A DNA stretch of 64,000 bases from Paenibacillus sp. PvR098 (GCF_017833255.1 NZ_JAFIBU010000001.1:682001-746000), one strand, 5' to 3'; shown: positions 1-7,952, counted from the stretch's first letter. The notes: generated by a model from the sequence alone, not told the origin. A program made the numbers and translations.

Positions 1-7
1 TTTAGAG

Positions 8-36
8 CCCGCTGGTGAAGCGGGTTTCTTTATTTT
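8..36 (+). terminator. Rho-independent terminator of an upstream gene
   Basis: A six-base-pair GC stem (CCCGCT at 8-13 with AGCGGG at 19-24) around a GGTGA loop is followed by a T-rich run. It ends transcription arriving from a gene left of the window. The rest of 37-185 is an AT-rich leader for the next gene; no clear promoter was identified in it. Confidence 0.8.
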
Positions 37-185
37 CTTGAATCGATCTTTTGGGCGGAAATATGTTGCGTTCATGGAATGCAAATGAGAATATATTATT
101 GGATGCGCTATTAATTAAGGATTTTGTTGCAAATGTTAACACTTGTTCAACTGATGAAAAAATCTTTATTTAAAAGGTGATCGAA

Positions 186-1793
186 TTGAATATACTTGCC
201 ATAGCTCCATATCCAGGGTTGAGGGATTTAATTCTGGAAGTGAATAAGGATTTGAAAAAAAACATCGATGTTGAAATCGGAGATTGGTATGAAGGTGTGG
301 ACATTGCCAAAGCGTTGGAAAACAAAGACTATGATATCATCATTAGCCGCGGAGCGACTGTAAATCTGCTGAGGGAACATTGTTCCATTCCGGTGACGGA
401 AATTAAAATATCGGGTTATGACATTTTACGCACGCTTACGCTCTTGAACGGATTTGAAGGAAAAATTGGCGTGATGAGCCATTTGAAGGTGATTCAAGGA
501 GCGGACTTTATAGGCAAGCTTCTGAATATGGACTTAACCTTTTACGGCGATGGAGATTGTGAAAGGTGTCTGGAAAAGGCCATTGAAGACGAGGTTCAGG
601 TGATTGTCGGGGATGTTAAATCAACCAATGCGGCTAGAAACCACGGACTTCACGGTATCCTTATCACTTCCGGAAAGGAAGCTGTGATGGAGGCGATTCA
701 GGATGCAGAAAGATTAATCTTTTACATAAATAAAGAAAAAGAAAAATATGCAGGTTTAGTATCTATACTGGATCAAAAATGGAAGCCTGATCAACCCGTT
801 CGGGATAAGATTGATAAGTATCGGTTTGTAAAACAAGCAAAGGCGACTGTCCACTTCAACCAGCTGGTTGGAAAATCGCAGATTATGGCTCATTTGATTG
901 ATTCCGCCAAACGGATAAGCCATTCCGAACTGCCGATTATGATCTACGGAGAGCCGGGAACGGGAAAACACGTTTTAGCCCAAAGTATTCATAATGAAGG
1001 CGGTCTAAAAACGAAAGCGTTTATTACCATAGATTGTAGTTCCCATTCACCCGAGATATTAGAAAAAGAAATGCTGGGCATAGGTTCTGAGCCGGGTGCT
1101 TTCGAGCTTGCAAATGGCGGAACTTTATATATGTCCAATATTGGTAAGCTGCCTTTGAGCCTCCAAGTCACATTGTTACATATTCTAACCCGTCATAAGG
1201 TCAGGAGAATGGATAGCAATGAAGACCGAGAGATCAAGGTTCGAGTGATTGCTGAAAATGAAGAAAAATTAAACCCTATGGTCTCAAGAGGTGAATTTAG
1301 ATCCGATCTGTACCGTGCTATAAATACATTCGCTTTAAGTCTTTCTCCGCTGTGTGAAAGAGTAGAGGATATGGCTGATTTGATAAGGATGTTCATCGCT
1401 TCGGCGAACGTCGTGACGGGAAAGGAAATCGTCGGGGTCAAACCGGAAGTGATGGAACTTTTAAGATCGTATGACTGGCCGGGGAACATCGATCAGCTGA
1501 AAAATACAATCAAAAAAATGTGCTTGCTTAGCAGTGGCCCTTACATTGATCAAGTAGAGATCGAACCGGTCATTAAAGAATTAAGTGAGAGTTCAGAAAC
1601 CCATGATGCTCAAGGCATTTCTTTCTTCAACAAAACGTTAGATGAAATTGAAAGCGATATCATTTGTAAAATACTCGCGGAGGAAGAATATAACCAATCG
1701 AAAGCGGCAAAAAGGCTTGGGATTAATCGAACGACCCTATGGCGCAAATTGAAAATAAAGAATAGAAGGTCAATGATCACAAGCAATGATTAA
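186..1793 (+). CDS. PrpR/TyrR-like AAA+ transcriptional regulator lacking the sigma54 loop
   Basis: Likely local activator or repressor of the downstream dehydrogenase genes. Residues of about 5-185 resemble the PrpR N-terminal sensor domain (start NILAIAPYPGL), about 225-450 an AAA+ domain, and about 495-525 a Fis-type helix-turn-helix (NQSKAAKRLGINRTTLWRKL). Walker A (GEPGTGKH, near 255) and the R-finger segment (GEFRSDLYR) are present. The GAFTGA loop that contacts sigma54 is absent: the sequence runs from GSEPGAFE straight into ANGGTLYMSNIG, and the usual Walker B acidic pair (LDEIG) is MSNIG. Such proteins, like TyrR, usually act with sigma70-type polymerase. I chose the TTG at 186 because AAGGTGAT lies six bases before it; a GTG at 177 is inside that ribosome site. 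It precedes the PdxA-like gene by about 100 bp. Confidence 0.85.
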   Translation: MNILAIAPYPGLRDLILEVNKDLKKNIDVEIGDWYEGVDIAKALENKDYDIIISRGATVNLLREHCSIPVTEIKISGYDILRTLTLLNGFEGKIGVMSHLKVIQGADFIGKLLNMDLTFYGDGDCERCLEKAIEDEVQVIVGDVKSTNAARNHGLHGILITSGKEAVMEAIQDAERLIFYINKEKEKYAGLVSILDQKWKPDQPVRDKIDKYRFVKQAKATVHFNQLVGKSQIMAHLIDSAKRISHSELPIMIYGEPGTGKHVLAQSIHNEGGLKTKAFITIDCSSHSPEILEKEMLGIGSEPGAFELANGGTLYMSNIGKLPLSLQVTLLHILTRHKVRRMDSNEDREIKVRVIAENEEKLNPMVSRGEFRSDLYRAINTFALSLSPLCERVEDMADLIRMFIASANVVTGKEIVGVKPEVMELLRSYDWPGNIDQLKNTIKKMCLLSSGPYIDQVEIEPVIKELSESSETHDAQGISFFNKTLDEIESDIICKILAEEEYNQSKAAKRLGINRTTLWRKLKIKNRRSMITSND

Positions 1794-1828
1794 ATCTGCA
1801 ACAAAACAAAATCGTATGGCTGTAGTAA

Positions 1829-1844
1829 ATGGTAACAACACCAT
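1829..1844. promoter_or_regulatory. Inverted repeat ATGGT-N6-ACCAT, candidate operator
   Basis: A perfect five-base inverted repeat with a six-base spacer sits in the 106-bp gap between the PrpR-like regulator and the PdxA-like gene, where a binding site for the regulator would be expected. No -12/-24 sigma54 promoter is visible in this gap, which fits a regulator without the GAFTGA loop. Assignment is inferred from position only. Confidence 0.35.
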
Positions 1845-1854
1845 AATATAATTA

Positions 1855-1868
1855 AAAAAACGCTTACA
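1855..1868. promoter_or_regulatory. Possible CcpA cre site
   Basis: AAAAAACGCTTACA matches the cre consensus TGWAANCGNTNWCA at 12 of 14 positions, missing only the first two bases. Its position 30 bp before the PdxA-like start would suit carbon-catabolite control of a sugar-acid pathway. This is a weak, single-site prediction. Confidence 0.3.
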
Positions 1869-1899
1869 CCAATTCATTAAACCGTGAAGGAGATAGGGT

Positions 1900-2925
1900 A
1901 TGGAAACTCAAAGAAAGCCGATCATGGCTTTGACTTACGGGGACGCTGCAGGAATCGGACCGGAGTTGGTCGCTCAAGTGCTGCAATTGGATGAAATTCG
2001 CAGCTTGGCTCACTGGGTGCTGATTGGTGATGAACGGGTGTTTCAGCAGGGGGCGGAACTCGCAGGGGTAACCTTGAACTATCGAAGAATCGATTCCATC
2101 GAGCAGGCTTCACATCAAGAGCATGAACTTCCGTTAATTGATCTGCAAAATGTAAATTTGGACGATTTCCAAAAGGGTACCCTATCTCCGGAAGCGGGGT
2201 TAGCCAGCGGAAAAACGCTGGAATACACTTTGCAGCTCGTGAAAGGGAATCATTTAGAGGGCGTGGTATACGCGCCTTTGAATAAAGAAGCGATGTTTCG
2301 GGGTGGTCTTCATTTTGAAGATGATATTCATTTCCTTGGTGACCTACTGGGCGTCAAAGACGGATTCGGTGAAATTAATGTCATGGAGAAGCTATGGGTA
2401 TTCCGTGTAACCTCTCATATTCCTCTTAGAAAGGTAAGTGACTTGATTACGAAAGAAAGTGTCGGGCAGCGTATTCGTTTTGCTCATGAAACGCTCACCG
2501 CAGCGGGTTTTCATCAGCCGCGAATTGTAGTGGCCGCACTCAATCCTCATGCGGGTGAAGGAGGGCTCTTCGGGATGGAAGAGATCGATGAGATTATTCC
2601 GGCGGTACAAGACGCACAGGCACAAGGAATTAATGCTGTAGGGCCTTATCCGGCAGATACGATTTTCTTGCGTCTTCCTAAGGACCCGTTCGACTGCTTA
2701 CTCTCTATGTATCACGACCAAGCGCAGACGGGCATGAAGCTTATGGGTTTCAACAAAGGGGTGACGGTCAGCGGCGGACTTCCTGTTGTTCTGGCGACTC
2801 CTGCACATGGAACTGCATTTGATATCGCCGGCAAGGGCGTTGCTGATCCCGGAGCCATGGCTCATGCAATGAAGCTGGCCGTTCGATTGGTCCTGGGGAA
2901 GCAGATTTCAGTAGCAAATGAATAA
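1900..2925 (+). CDS. pdxA: PdxA-family NAD-dependent dehydrogenase (PdxA2/TphB-like)
   Basis: A 341-residue PdxA-fold oxidative decarboxylase or diol dehydrogenase. Visible family marks are GDAAGIGPE at the N terminus (GDPAGIGPE in classical PdxA), the metal-binding HIPLR segment, LNPHAGEGG, GPYPADTIF and MYHDQ near the C terminus. The usual AGHTE segment is replaced by DDIHFLGD, so it is probably not the vitamin B6 enzyme. PdxA2 enzymes oxidise 4-phospho-D-threonate or erythronate; TphB of terephthalate pathways, also of this family, oxidises a cis-dihydrodiol. The neighbouring HAD phosphatase and tartrate-type dehydrogenase suggest sugar-acid phosphates, but the aromatic cluster 9 kb away keeps the TphB option open. 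GAAGGAG precedes the ATG. Confidence 0.85.
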   Translation: METQRKPIMALTYGDAAGIGPELVAQVLQLDEIRSLAHWVLIGDERVFQQGAELAGVTLNYRRIDSIEQASHQEHELPLIDLQNVNLDDFQKGTLSPEAGLASGKTLEYTLQLVKGNHLEGVVYAPLNKEAMFRGGLHFEDDIHFLGDLLGVKDGFGEINVMEKLWVFRVTSHIPLRKVSDLITKESVGQRIRFAHETLTAAGFHQPRIVVAALNPHAGEGGLFGMEEIDEIIPAVQDAQAQGINAVGPYPADTIFLRLPKDPFDCLLSMYHDQAQTGMKLMGFNKGVTVSGGLPVVLATPAHGTAFDIAGKGVADPGAMAHAMKLAVRLVLGKQISVANE

Positions 2926-2945
2926 AAGTGAGGAGAAGGAGCAGC

Positions 2946-3035
2946 ATGGATGCCAAATACAGTACCGTCATGATGAAACCGATAGATAATGTGACCGTAG
3001 CCTTAACAGAATCGGGCCTACATTTTAACATTTAA
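2946..3035 (+). pseudogene. Remnant of a SAF-domain (UxaA N-terminal type) gene
   Basis: A 29-codon frame with a good ribosome site (AGGAGAAGGAG) starts 20 bp after the PdxA-like gene. Its sequence MMKPIDNVTVALTE resembles the start of the SAF domain of altronate-dehydratase-type proteins, as in the intact gene at 25974 (IVIHPDDSVCITL). The frame ends after SGLHFNI, where a SAF domain would continue for about 60 more residues. I read it as the 5' stub of a deleted UxaA small-subunit gene. A genuine short peptide is less likely. Confidence 0.45.
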
Positions 3036-3053
3036 ATCAAACAGGGTTCATAC

Positions 3054-3130
3054 AAAAGCGACCTCCGAGATGAGAATGGACAAGGGCTTGAATCCCTGTT
3101 CAGGCTCCTCATAGCGGAGGGCGCTTTTTT
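3054..3130 (+). terminator. Long imperfect hairpin terminator
   Basis: An outer stem (3054-3074 with 3108-3127, two small bulges) encloses an inner hairpin (GGACAAGGG at 3078 with CCCTGTTC at 3094) and ends in T6. It ends the PdxA-like transcription unit. A second simple hairpin, AAAGTAA/TTACTTT, follows at 3131-3152 and would serve the opposite strand. The long two-tier fold could also be an attenuator; no T-box or known riboswitch signature was seen. Confidence 0.6.
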
Positions 3131-3151
3131 AAAGTAAAGATGAGATTACTT

Positions 3152-3214
3152 TCACCGGTGAAACATCCAAATTAATAAGGCCGCCAGCTCATCTTGCGAC
3201 TTGAACTGCTCCAT
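3152..3214 (-). CDS. Possible 20-residue peptide
   Basis: On the minus strand AGGAGACTGATATC precedes an ATG that opens a 20-codon frame (MEQFKSQDELAALLIWMFHR). A TATAAT hexamer lies about 40 bp upstream. It is amphipathic and ends just before the hairpin at 3131-3152. I do not recognise it; it may be a small regulatory peptide, a remnant or chance. The rest of 3036-3345 holds only the hairpins described above and a possible plus-strand -10 (TATAAT at 3290) for the next gene. Confidence 0.25.
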   Translation of the reverse strand: MEQFKSQDELAALLIWMFHR

Positions 3215-3345
3215 GATATCAGTCTCCTGTTTATATTCATCAATATATTATAGTATGGAGGCCGAGAGACCATTCCTTTTCCAATATAGTATAATGAGTT
3301 CACTGCAGTAACAATAGATTTATCAAAGACCGGAACGGGGAAGGA

Positions 3346-4020
3346 ATGAAGAGCTTGGCTATAAAACATGTAATATTCGATTTTGACGGCACCTTGGCGA
3401 ATACACTTTCCGTCGTTGAATATAGTCTAATTCAGGTGTTTCAAAAATTTGATGGCAGGATCTTGACCCATGAAGAATTCCTTTCGATGTGCGGGCCTTC
3501 AGAGACAGGAATCATATCAAAGTATTTTTCAAAAAAAGATAACATCGAAGAAGCGATTGCAGAATTTTTTCAATTGTACGAGGACAAGCATGACGACTTG
3601 GTGGACAGGTTCTCTTTTATCGATGAGCTTCTACGCGATTTGAGAAGAACGGACGTGCGCTTGGGACTATTTACAGGTAAAACTCGTCGTAGCCTGGAAA
3701 TCTCCCTACAGAAATTAAATTTTGATCATTCATTTGATGTGATGATCACAGGTGATGACGTGAAAGAAAGCAAGCCCTCACCGGAAGGCTTGCTTATGGC
3801 TATGCAAGTATTAGATGCGACAAGGGAAGAAACGGTATTTATTGGTGACAGCGATGACGATATGCAGGCGGGGTGGCGAGCGAATGTCAGAACGATAGGT
3901 GCACAGTGGATGCCTGCTAAGCAATCGACAGAATACCAACATGTGCCAGAGCACATCTTTAATGATGTGTCCGATTTGCGTGAGTTGTTGTCGCAGCATA
4001 TAGCCGGGTTTCCTCAATAG
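3346..4020 (+). CDS. HAD-superfamily hydrolase, phosphoglycolate-phosphatase type
   Basis: A cytoplasmic phosphatase of 224 residues. Motif I is VIFDFDGTL (nucleophile Asp12, acid Asp14), motif II LGLFTGKT, motif III the K of KESKPSPE and motif IV GDSDDD. A helical cap lies between about 25 and 90, as in Gph/PpaX enzymes acting on small phosphorylated acids or sugars. It lies between the PdxA-like gene and an SDR and may dephosphorylate a pathway intermediate. ATG 3346 has GGGG five bases before it; a TTG at 3355 is an alternative. Confidence 0.85.
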   Translation: MKSLAIKHVIFDFDGTLANTLSVVEYSLIQVFQKFDGRILTHEEFLSMCGPSETGIISKYFSKKDNIEEAIAEFFQLYEDKHDDLVDRFSFIDELLRDLRRTDVRLGLFTGKTRRSLEISLQKLNFDHSFDVMITGDDVKESKPSPEGLLMAMQVLDATREETVFIGDSDDDMQAGWRANVRTIGAQWMPAKQSTEYQHVPEHIFNDVSDLRELLSQHIAGFPQ

Positions 4021-4102
4021 GCCCTCCATTACGGTGGATTTAGTGGGATGAACTCCAATATTTGTTTTGATGAATCTTAAGTATGAGCTAGGGGGAAAAG
4101 TC

Positions 4103-4837
4103 TTGAGAGGAAAAGTAGCACTGATTACCGGTTCGGCTACAGGTATAGGGAAAGCCGTTGCTATTCGTTTAGCCCAAGAAGGAGTCCGCATCACAGCCAA
4201 TTATTCAAAGTCAGAGAAGGAAGCATTGGAGACGCAGAAGGAAATCGAGGCATTGGGCGTCCAATGCTTATTGGTTCAAACTACGGTATCGAATGATCAG
4301 AAGGTAAGGGAAATGGTTCAACAAACGATCGATACCTTTGGGCGTCTGGACATTCTGGTCAATAATGCGGGAGTTACTGATTTTGTGAAGCACGAAGATC
4401 TGGAAGGGTTAAAGGAGGAATATTGGGATCGGGTCATGGATGTCAATGTGAAAGGCCTTTTCTTCTGCTGTCGTGCGGCGGCGCCTGAGTTAAAGAAACA
4501 GAGGGGCTGTATTGTGAATATTACTTCGGTGGCGGGCTTAACAGGGTTGGGCAGCTCCATTGCCTATGCTGCCTCTAAAGCGGCTGCGATCAGTGTAACC
4601 AAATCGCTGGCCCGTGTGATGGCGCCTGAGGTGAGAGTGAACAGCGTTGCTCCGGGGATTGTGCAAACCCGGTGGGTTGAAGGGCAGGAGGATCATGTGA
4701 AGCGTTTGGCGGAAGGAACACCGCTCGGCAAAGTGGCTAGCCCCGAGGATATAGCCAATGTGGTCTTTTCCGTAATTGCTCACTCTCATTTTGTGACTGG
4801 AGAGACGATTAAAGTGGATGGCGGTATGTTTATCTAA
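4103..4837 (+). CDS. Short-chain dehydrogenase/reductase (SDR)
   Basis: A 244-residue NAD(P)-dependent oxidoreductase of the FabG-like classical SDR group. It has the cofactor motif TGSATGIG, NNAG, the catalytic Ser followed by YAASK, and PG in NSVAPGIVQT. The substrate is probably a hydroxy or keto intermediate of the neighbouring sugar-acid or aromatic pathway; the sequence does not tell which. I chose TTG 4103 since AGGGGGA lies seven bases before it and the protein then starts LRGKVALITG as usual; an ATG at 4067 would add 12 residues without a ribosome site. Confidence 0.85.
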   Translation: MRGKVALITGSATGIGKAVAIRLAQEGVRITANYSKSEKEALETQKEIEALGVQCLLVQTTVSNDQKVREMVQQTIDTFGRLDILVNNAGVTDFVKHEDLEGLKEEYWDRVMDVNVKGLFFCCRAAAPELKKQRGCIVNITSVAGLTGLGSSIAYAASKAAAISVTKSLARVMAPEVRVNSVAPGIVQTRWVEGQEDHVKRLAEGTPLGKVASPEDIANVVFSVIAHSHFVTGETIKVDGGMFI

Positions 4838-4878
4838 CTGCGGATGAGTGCTCAGCCTTAAATAACATGATTGGATTC

Positions 4879-4910
4879 GAGGGACGATGATTCATCGTCT
4901 CTTTTTTTAT
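4879..4910 (+). terminator. Rho-independent terminator after the SDR gene
   Basis: A hairpin with arms GGGACGATGA and TCATCGTCTC followed by T7 lies 40 bp after the SDR stop codon. Confidence 0.8.
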
Positions 4911-4927
4911 TACATATTTTCAATATT

Positions 4928-5063
4928 ACGTATGCGTTAAAATAATATAAATACTTGGTTTCATATCTATTGTTCTAATTAATCCTCATATATATGATAT
5001 TTTAATGTGATAATGTAAAATTTTATAAAATGTATTGACATTAACGTATACATTAATTGATAA
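4928..5063 (+). promoter_or_regulatory. Promoter with paired ACGTAT(A/G)C operators before the tartrate-type dehydrogenase
   Basis: TTGACA at 5035-5040, a 17-bp spacer and TGATAA at 5058 form a good sigma-A promoter. The spacer holds ACGTATACATTAA (5044-5056), part of a near-perfect palindrome centred on GTATAC. A second copy, ACGTATGCGTTAA, lies at 4928-4940, differing at two purine positions. Two copies, one inside the promoter, point to a repressor that loops or binds cooperatively. GTATAC cores are typical of GntR-family sites, and a GntR gene lies convergently at 6279; that link is inference. Confidence 0.6.
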
Positions 5064-5121
5064 TAATAATATGAAATCATTTAACAAATCCAGATACAAA
5101 ATGATGGCAGGAGGCCGAATT

Positions 5122-6219
5122 ATGAGTGACCAACGACATTTTCGAATTGCAGTAATCCCGGGTGATGGAATAGGACAAGAAGTGATCCAGGAAGGGCAGC
5201 GAGTACTCGAGCATATTGCTCAAGCATCCAACGGCAAGTTTTCTTTTGAATTTGATTCGTTTCCTTGGGGATGCGAATATTATTCCAAATACGGCCGCAT
5301 GATGGCAGAAGACGGTTTGGAACAGCTGAAAGACTATGATGCCATATATTTCGGAGCTGTAGGTTGGAAAAGTGTCCCTGACCATGTAAGCTTGTGGGGA
5401 TTGAGACTTGCGATCTGCCAAGGATTCGATCAATGGGCCAATATCCGTCCTGTTCGCTTCCTGCCAGGGGTGGAAAGCAAGCTTCGGCATCCTAATGTAG
5501 AAGAGCTGGATTGGATCTTGATTCGCGAAAACTCTGAAGGGGAGTATTCAGGGTTCGGAGGACGGAATTTCACAGGCCGGGGAAAAGGGAAAGAAGTGGC
5601 GGTTCAGTCATCGGTGTTTACGGAGGAAGGGTGCGAGCGAATTATCCGTTACGCATTTGAGACCGCCCGTACTCGTAAGAGGAAGAAAGTGACCAGTGTA
5701 ACGAAAAGCAACGCTCAGCAATACGGCATGGTGCTATGGGATGAAGTGTTTGCCCGTGTTAGCCAAGAGTATCCGGACGTAGAAACCGAACAATGGCTTG
5801 TTGACGCTATGGCGGCCCGCTTTGTATTGAAACCGGAAACGTTGGAAGTTGTTGTAGGATCCAACCTGATCGCAGACATCCTGTCTGATTTGGGCAGTGC
5901 GCTTGCGGGAAGCTTAGGGCTTGCAGCCAGCGCCAATCTCAACCTGGACAGACGTTACCCAAGCATGTTCGAGCCCGTCCATGGATCTGCTCCGGATATT
6001 GCTGGGGAAGGCATTGCGAATCCGATCGGAACCATTGCCAGCGGGGCGCTCATGCTGGAACATCTTGGCCTTCGAGAGGAAGCTGCTCTTCTCAATCGTG
6101 CGATCGAGGAGACGACGAGACAAGGAAAGCTAACACCTGATGTGGGCGGAACTTGCAAAACGAGCGAAGTAACCGGAGCTATCATAGCGAATTTATCCAA
6201 TCAGGTTGCACAGGTTTAA
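5122..6219 (+). CDS. Tartrate/D-malate-type dehydrogenase (isopropylmalate dehydrogenase family)
   Basis: A 365-residue NAD- and divalent-metal-dependent beta-hydroxyacid oxidative decarboxylase. The N terminus IPGDGIGQEV, the stretch WGCEYYSKYGRMM, the segment PDHVSLWGLRLAICQGFDQWANIRPVR type and FEPVHGSAPDIAGEGIANP match the TtuC/DmlA branch rather than LeuB. The natural substrate may be tartrate, D-malate or a related acid. The ATG at 5122 has AGGAGG nine bases upstream and gives the family start; a longer frame from 5035 begins inside the promoter. Confidence 0.85.
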   Translation: MSDQRHFRIAVIPGDGIGQEVIQEGQRVLEHIAQASNGKFSFEFDSFPWGCEYYSKYGRMMAEDGLEQLKDYDAIYFGAVGWKSVPDHVSLWGLRLAICQGFDQWANIRPVRFLPGVESKLRHPNVEELDWILIRENSEGEYSGFGGRNFTGRGKGKEVAVQSSVFTEEGCERIIRYAFETARTRKRKKVTSVTKSNAQQYGMVLWDEVFARVSQEYPDVETEQWLVDAMAARFVLKPETLEVVVGSNLIADILSDLGSALAGSLGLAASANLNLDRRYPSMFEPVHGSAPDIAGEGIANPIGTIASGALMLEHLGLREEAALLNRAIEETTRQGKLTPDVGGTCKTSEVTGAIIANLSNQVAQV

Positions 6220-6225
6220 ATAAAG

Positions 6226-6272
6226 AAAGAGCTGGAGTAGATGTATTGCACATCCACTCCAGCTCTTTTTAT
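6226..6272. terminator. Bidirectional terminator between convergent genes
   Basis: A near-perfect hairpin with arms AAAGAGCTGGAGT..GATGT and ACATC..ACTCCAGCTCTTT, with T5 on the plus side and AAAGAAAG on the minus side, ends both the tartrate-type dehydrogenase gene and the GntR gene. Confidence 0.85.
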
Positions 6273-6278
6273 GTTGGT

Positions 6279-7037
6279 TTAGGTTTGGGGCATATTTCGA
6301 AGTACTTCTAAAATTTCATTGCGCGCCCTAAAGCGATGAGATTGAAGCATCGTCCGCGCAGCTTCGGATTCGCCGGCCTTCATAACCGCCAGGATGGCTT
6401 TATGCTCCATGATAGAACGCGTAGGCTGGGGCCTATGTTGTATCGTAAATAATCGGGCGCGATAAAGTTGATCGGATTGATTATCCATAATGCCTCGAAG
6501 ACGCGGATTTTTGGCCAAGTCTACAATTCCGTTATGAAATTGATCATCCAGATCCGTCCATTCAAGCAGGTCATCGTTTGCCAGTGCGTTTTCCTGTTTC
6601 TCAATGAGAAGTTCAAGCTGTTGAAGCTCCTCAGGAGTGACGCGGCCAGTAGCGAGTCGGCCTGCAATACCGTCCAGCGCTTCCACGACTTCGTAGATTT
6701 GCTGCAGGTCATCAACCACAATGGGCGCAACGACAAAGCCCCGGCGCGGAATGAGACGTACCCAGCCCTCCAGCTCCAGACGGACAAGTGCTTCGCGGAC
6801 GGGGGTCCTGCTCATACCAAGAATATCCGCTAATGTTCTCTCTAATACCGTCTGACCGGGAGACAGTTGAAGATGCCGTATCGCATGGCGAACGGCTAAG
6901 TATGCACGCTGCGGCAATCGCGTTTCTTCGCTTATGTACAGGTGGGATAAATTAATTTGCATATGGTGAGAGAGAGCGCGGTTCATGTTCTCTTGATGAT
7001 TACCATTCGGCTGAGGAATGAACGGTCGTTTTTCCAT
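6279..7037 (-). CDS. GntR-family transcriptional regulator, FCD (FadR) subfamily
   Basis: A repressor-type regulator with an N-terminal winged helix (RAYLAVRHAIRHLQLSPGQ, then LADILGMSRTPVREALVRLELEGWV) and a C-terminal all-helical FCD ligand domain (DDQFHNGIVDLAKNP; His residues for a metal such as EHKAI). It faces the tartrate-type dehydrogenase gene and is the obvious candidate to read its GTATAC operators and sense a carboxylic acid. The start is uncertain: I use the Met at 7037 (MEKRPF); 6986 (MNRALS) and 7115 are alternatives. Confidence 0.85.
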   Translation of the reverse strand: MEKRPFIPQPNGNHQENMNRALSHHMQINLSHLYISEETRLPQRAYLAVRHAIRHLQLSPGQTVLERTLADILGMSRTPVREALVRLELEGWVRLIPRRGFVVAPIVVDDLQQIYEVVEALDGIAGRLATGRVTPEELQQLELLIEKQENALANDDLLEWTDLDDQFHNGIVDLAKNPRLRGIMDNQSDQLYRARLFTIQHRPQPTRSIMEHKAILAVMKAGESEAARTMLQSHRFRARNEILEVLRNMPQT

Positions 7038-7142
7038 GTAATATTTACACATCCTCGATAGGCTGACGATTCTTACTTTCATTAAATTATAACAAAAAGT
7101 AAACGAATTACTCAATTAGGCAAATTGGACACGGATCTGACA

Positions 7143-7208
7143 TTGACTCTCTTGGGACGTTTAAACTACAATATGTAGTGTTAACTAAAGAAAAATACAT
7201 AATGTAGT
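7143..7208 (+). promoter_or_regulatory. ccdA promoter with two BlaI/CopY-type operators
   Basis: TTGACT (7143-7148) and TACAAT (7167-7172) form a promoter with an 18-bp spacer. Two TACA-N3-TGTA dyads are present: CTACAATATGTAG with its left arm in the -10 (TACA at 7167, TGTA at 7174) and TACATAATGTA (7196-7206), 29 bp apart. The same dyad occurs twice beside the blaI-like gene at 9545 and 9603. Binding by a BlaI/MecI/CopY-type repressor at a -10 element would block transcription. Confidence 0.65.
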
Positions 7209-7227
7209 TATATGAGGAGGTGAACTG

Positions 7228-7941
7228 TTGAATACAGTAGATTTAACTTTATGGCTGGTGTTTGGAGCAGGTTTTTTATCATTCATCTCTCCCTGCTGCC
7301 TACCCTTATACCCATCATACCTTTCTTATGTAACCGGGGTTTCAGTCAAAGAGTTGAAAGAAGGAAAAGGGATGTTTCAGAGGCAAGCTCTGCTGCATAC
7401 GTTTTTCTTTATTTTGGGATTTTCAATCATATTTTTTGCGCTGGGGCTATCGGCCAGTTTGCTCGGAGATTTGTTCTCCGGTAATCAACAATTGATCAGG
7501 CAGCTCGGGGCCATTCTGGTCATAGTGATGGGGCTTGTCATGCTGGGCTTTATGCAGCCCAAGTTTTTGATGAAAGAAGTGCGATTTCAGTACAACGCTA
7601 AACCAGTGGGATATATGGGTTCGATTCTTGTTGGTATCACCTATGCGGCAGGATGGACGCCCTGTGTAGGGCCTATTTTGGCATCCGTGCTGGCCTTAGG
7701 CGTGAGCAATCCGGGTCAATCGGTATTGTATACAGGGGCTTATACGGTGGGGTTTGCACTCCCATTTTTTATCATGGCTTTTTTTATAGGAAAAATGAAG
7801 TGGATTTTGAAATATTCCATTCTTATGACGAAAATAGGCGGGGCATTTATGATACTTACGGGAATATTGCTTTATACCGATAAAATGACGACGATCACTA
7901 TATTTCTTATTGATCAATACGGCGGATTTACCGGCTTTTAG
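7228..7941 (+). CDS. ccdA: CcdA, thiol-disulfide electron transfer membrane protein
   Basis: A 237-residue polytopic membrane protein with six predicted helices. It passes reducing equivalents from cytoplasmic thioredoxin to extracytoplasmic thiol proteins for cytochrome c maturation and, in endospore formers, spore cortex synthesis. The redox cysteines are visible in SPCCLPLYP (Cys23/24) and TPCVGP (Cys146). TTG 7228 is the start, with GGAGGTGA four bases upstream. It is the first gene of a two-gene operon with a second, divergent CcdA-like protein, and lies under a BlaI-type operator, which is not the usual setting for housekeeping ccdA. Confidence 0.9.
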   Translation: MNTVDLTLWLVFGAGFLSFISPCCLPLYPSYLSYVTGVSVKELKEGKGMFQRQALLHTFFFILGFSIIFFALGLSASLLGDLFSGNQQLIRQLGAILVIVMGLVMLGFMQPKFLMKEVRFQYNAKPVGYMGSILVGITYAAGWTPCVGPILASVLALGVSNPGQSVLYTGAYTVGFALPFFIMAFFIGKMKWILKYSILMTKIGGAFMILTGILLYTDKMTTITIFLIDQYGGFTGF

Positions 7942-7952
7942 GAGTGGACGAT

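Noticed and set aside
1794..1899. Sigma54 promoter before the PdxA-like gene
   Set aside because: No TGGCAC-N5-TTGCA-type sequence is present, and the regulator lacks the sigma54 contact loop.
3054..3130. T-box or riboswitch
   Set aside because: No T-box sequence or known aptamer core is visible and the structure lies at the end of a transcript, so it is called a terminator.
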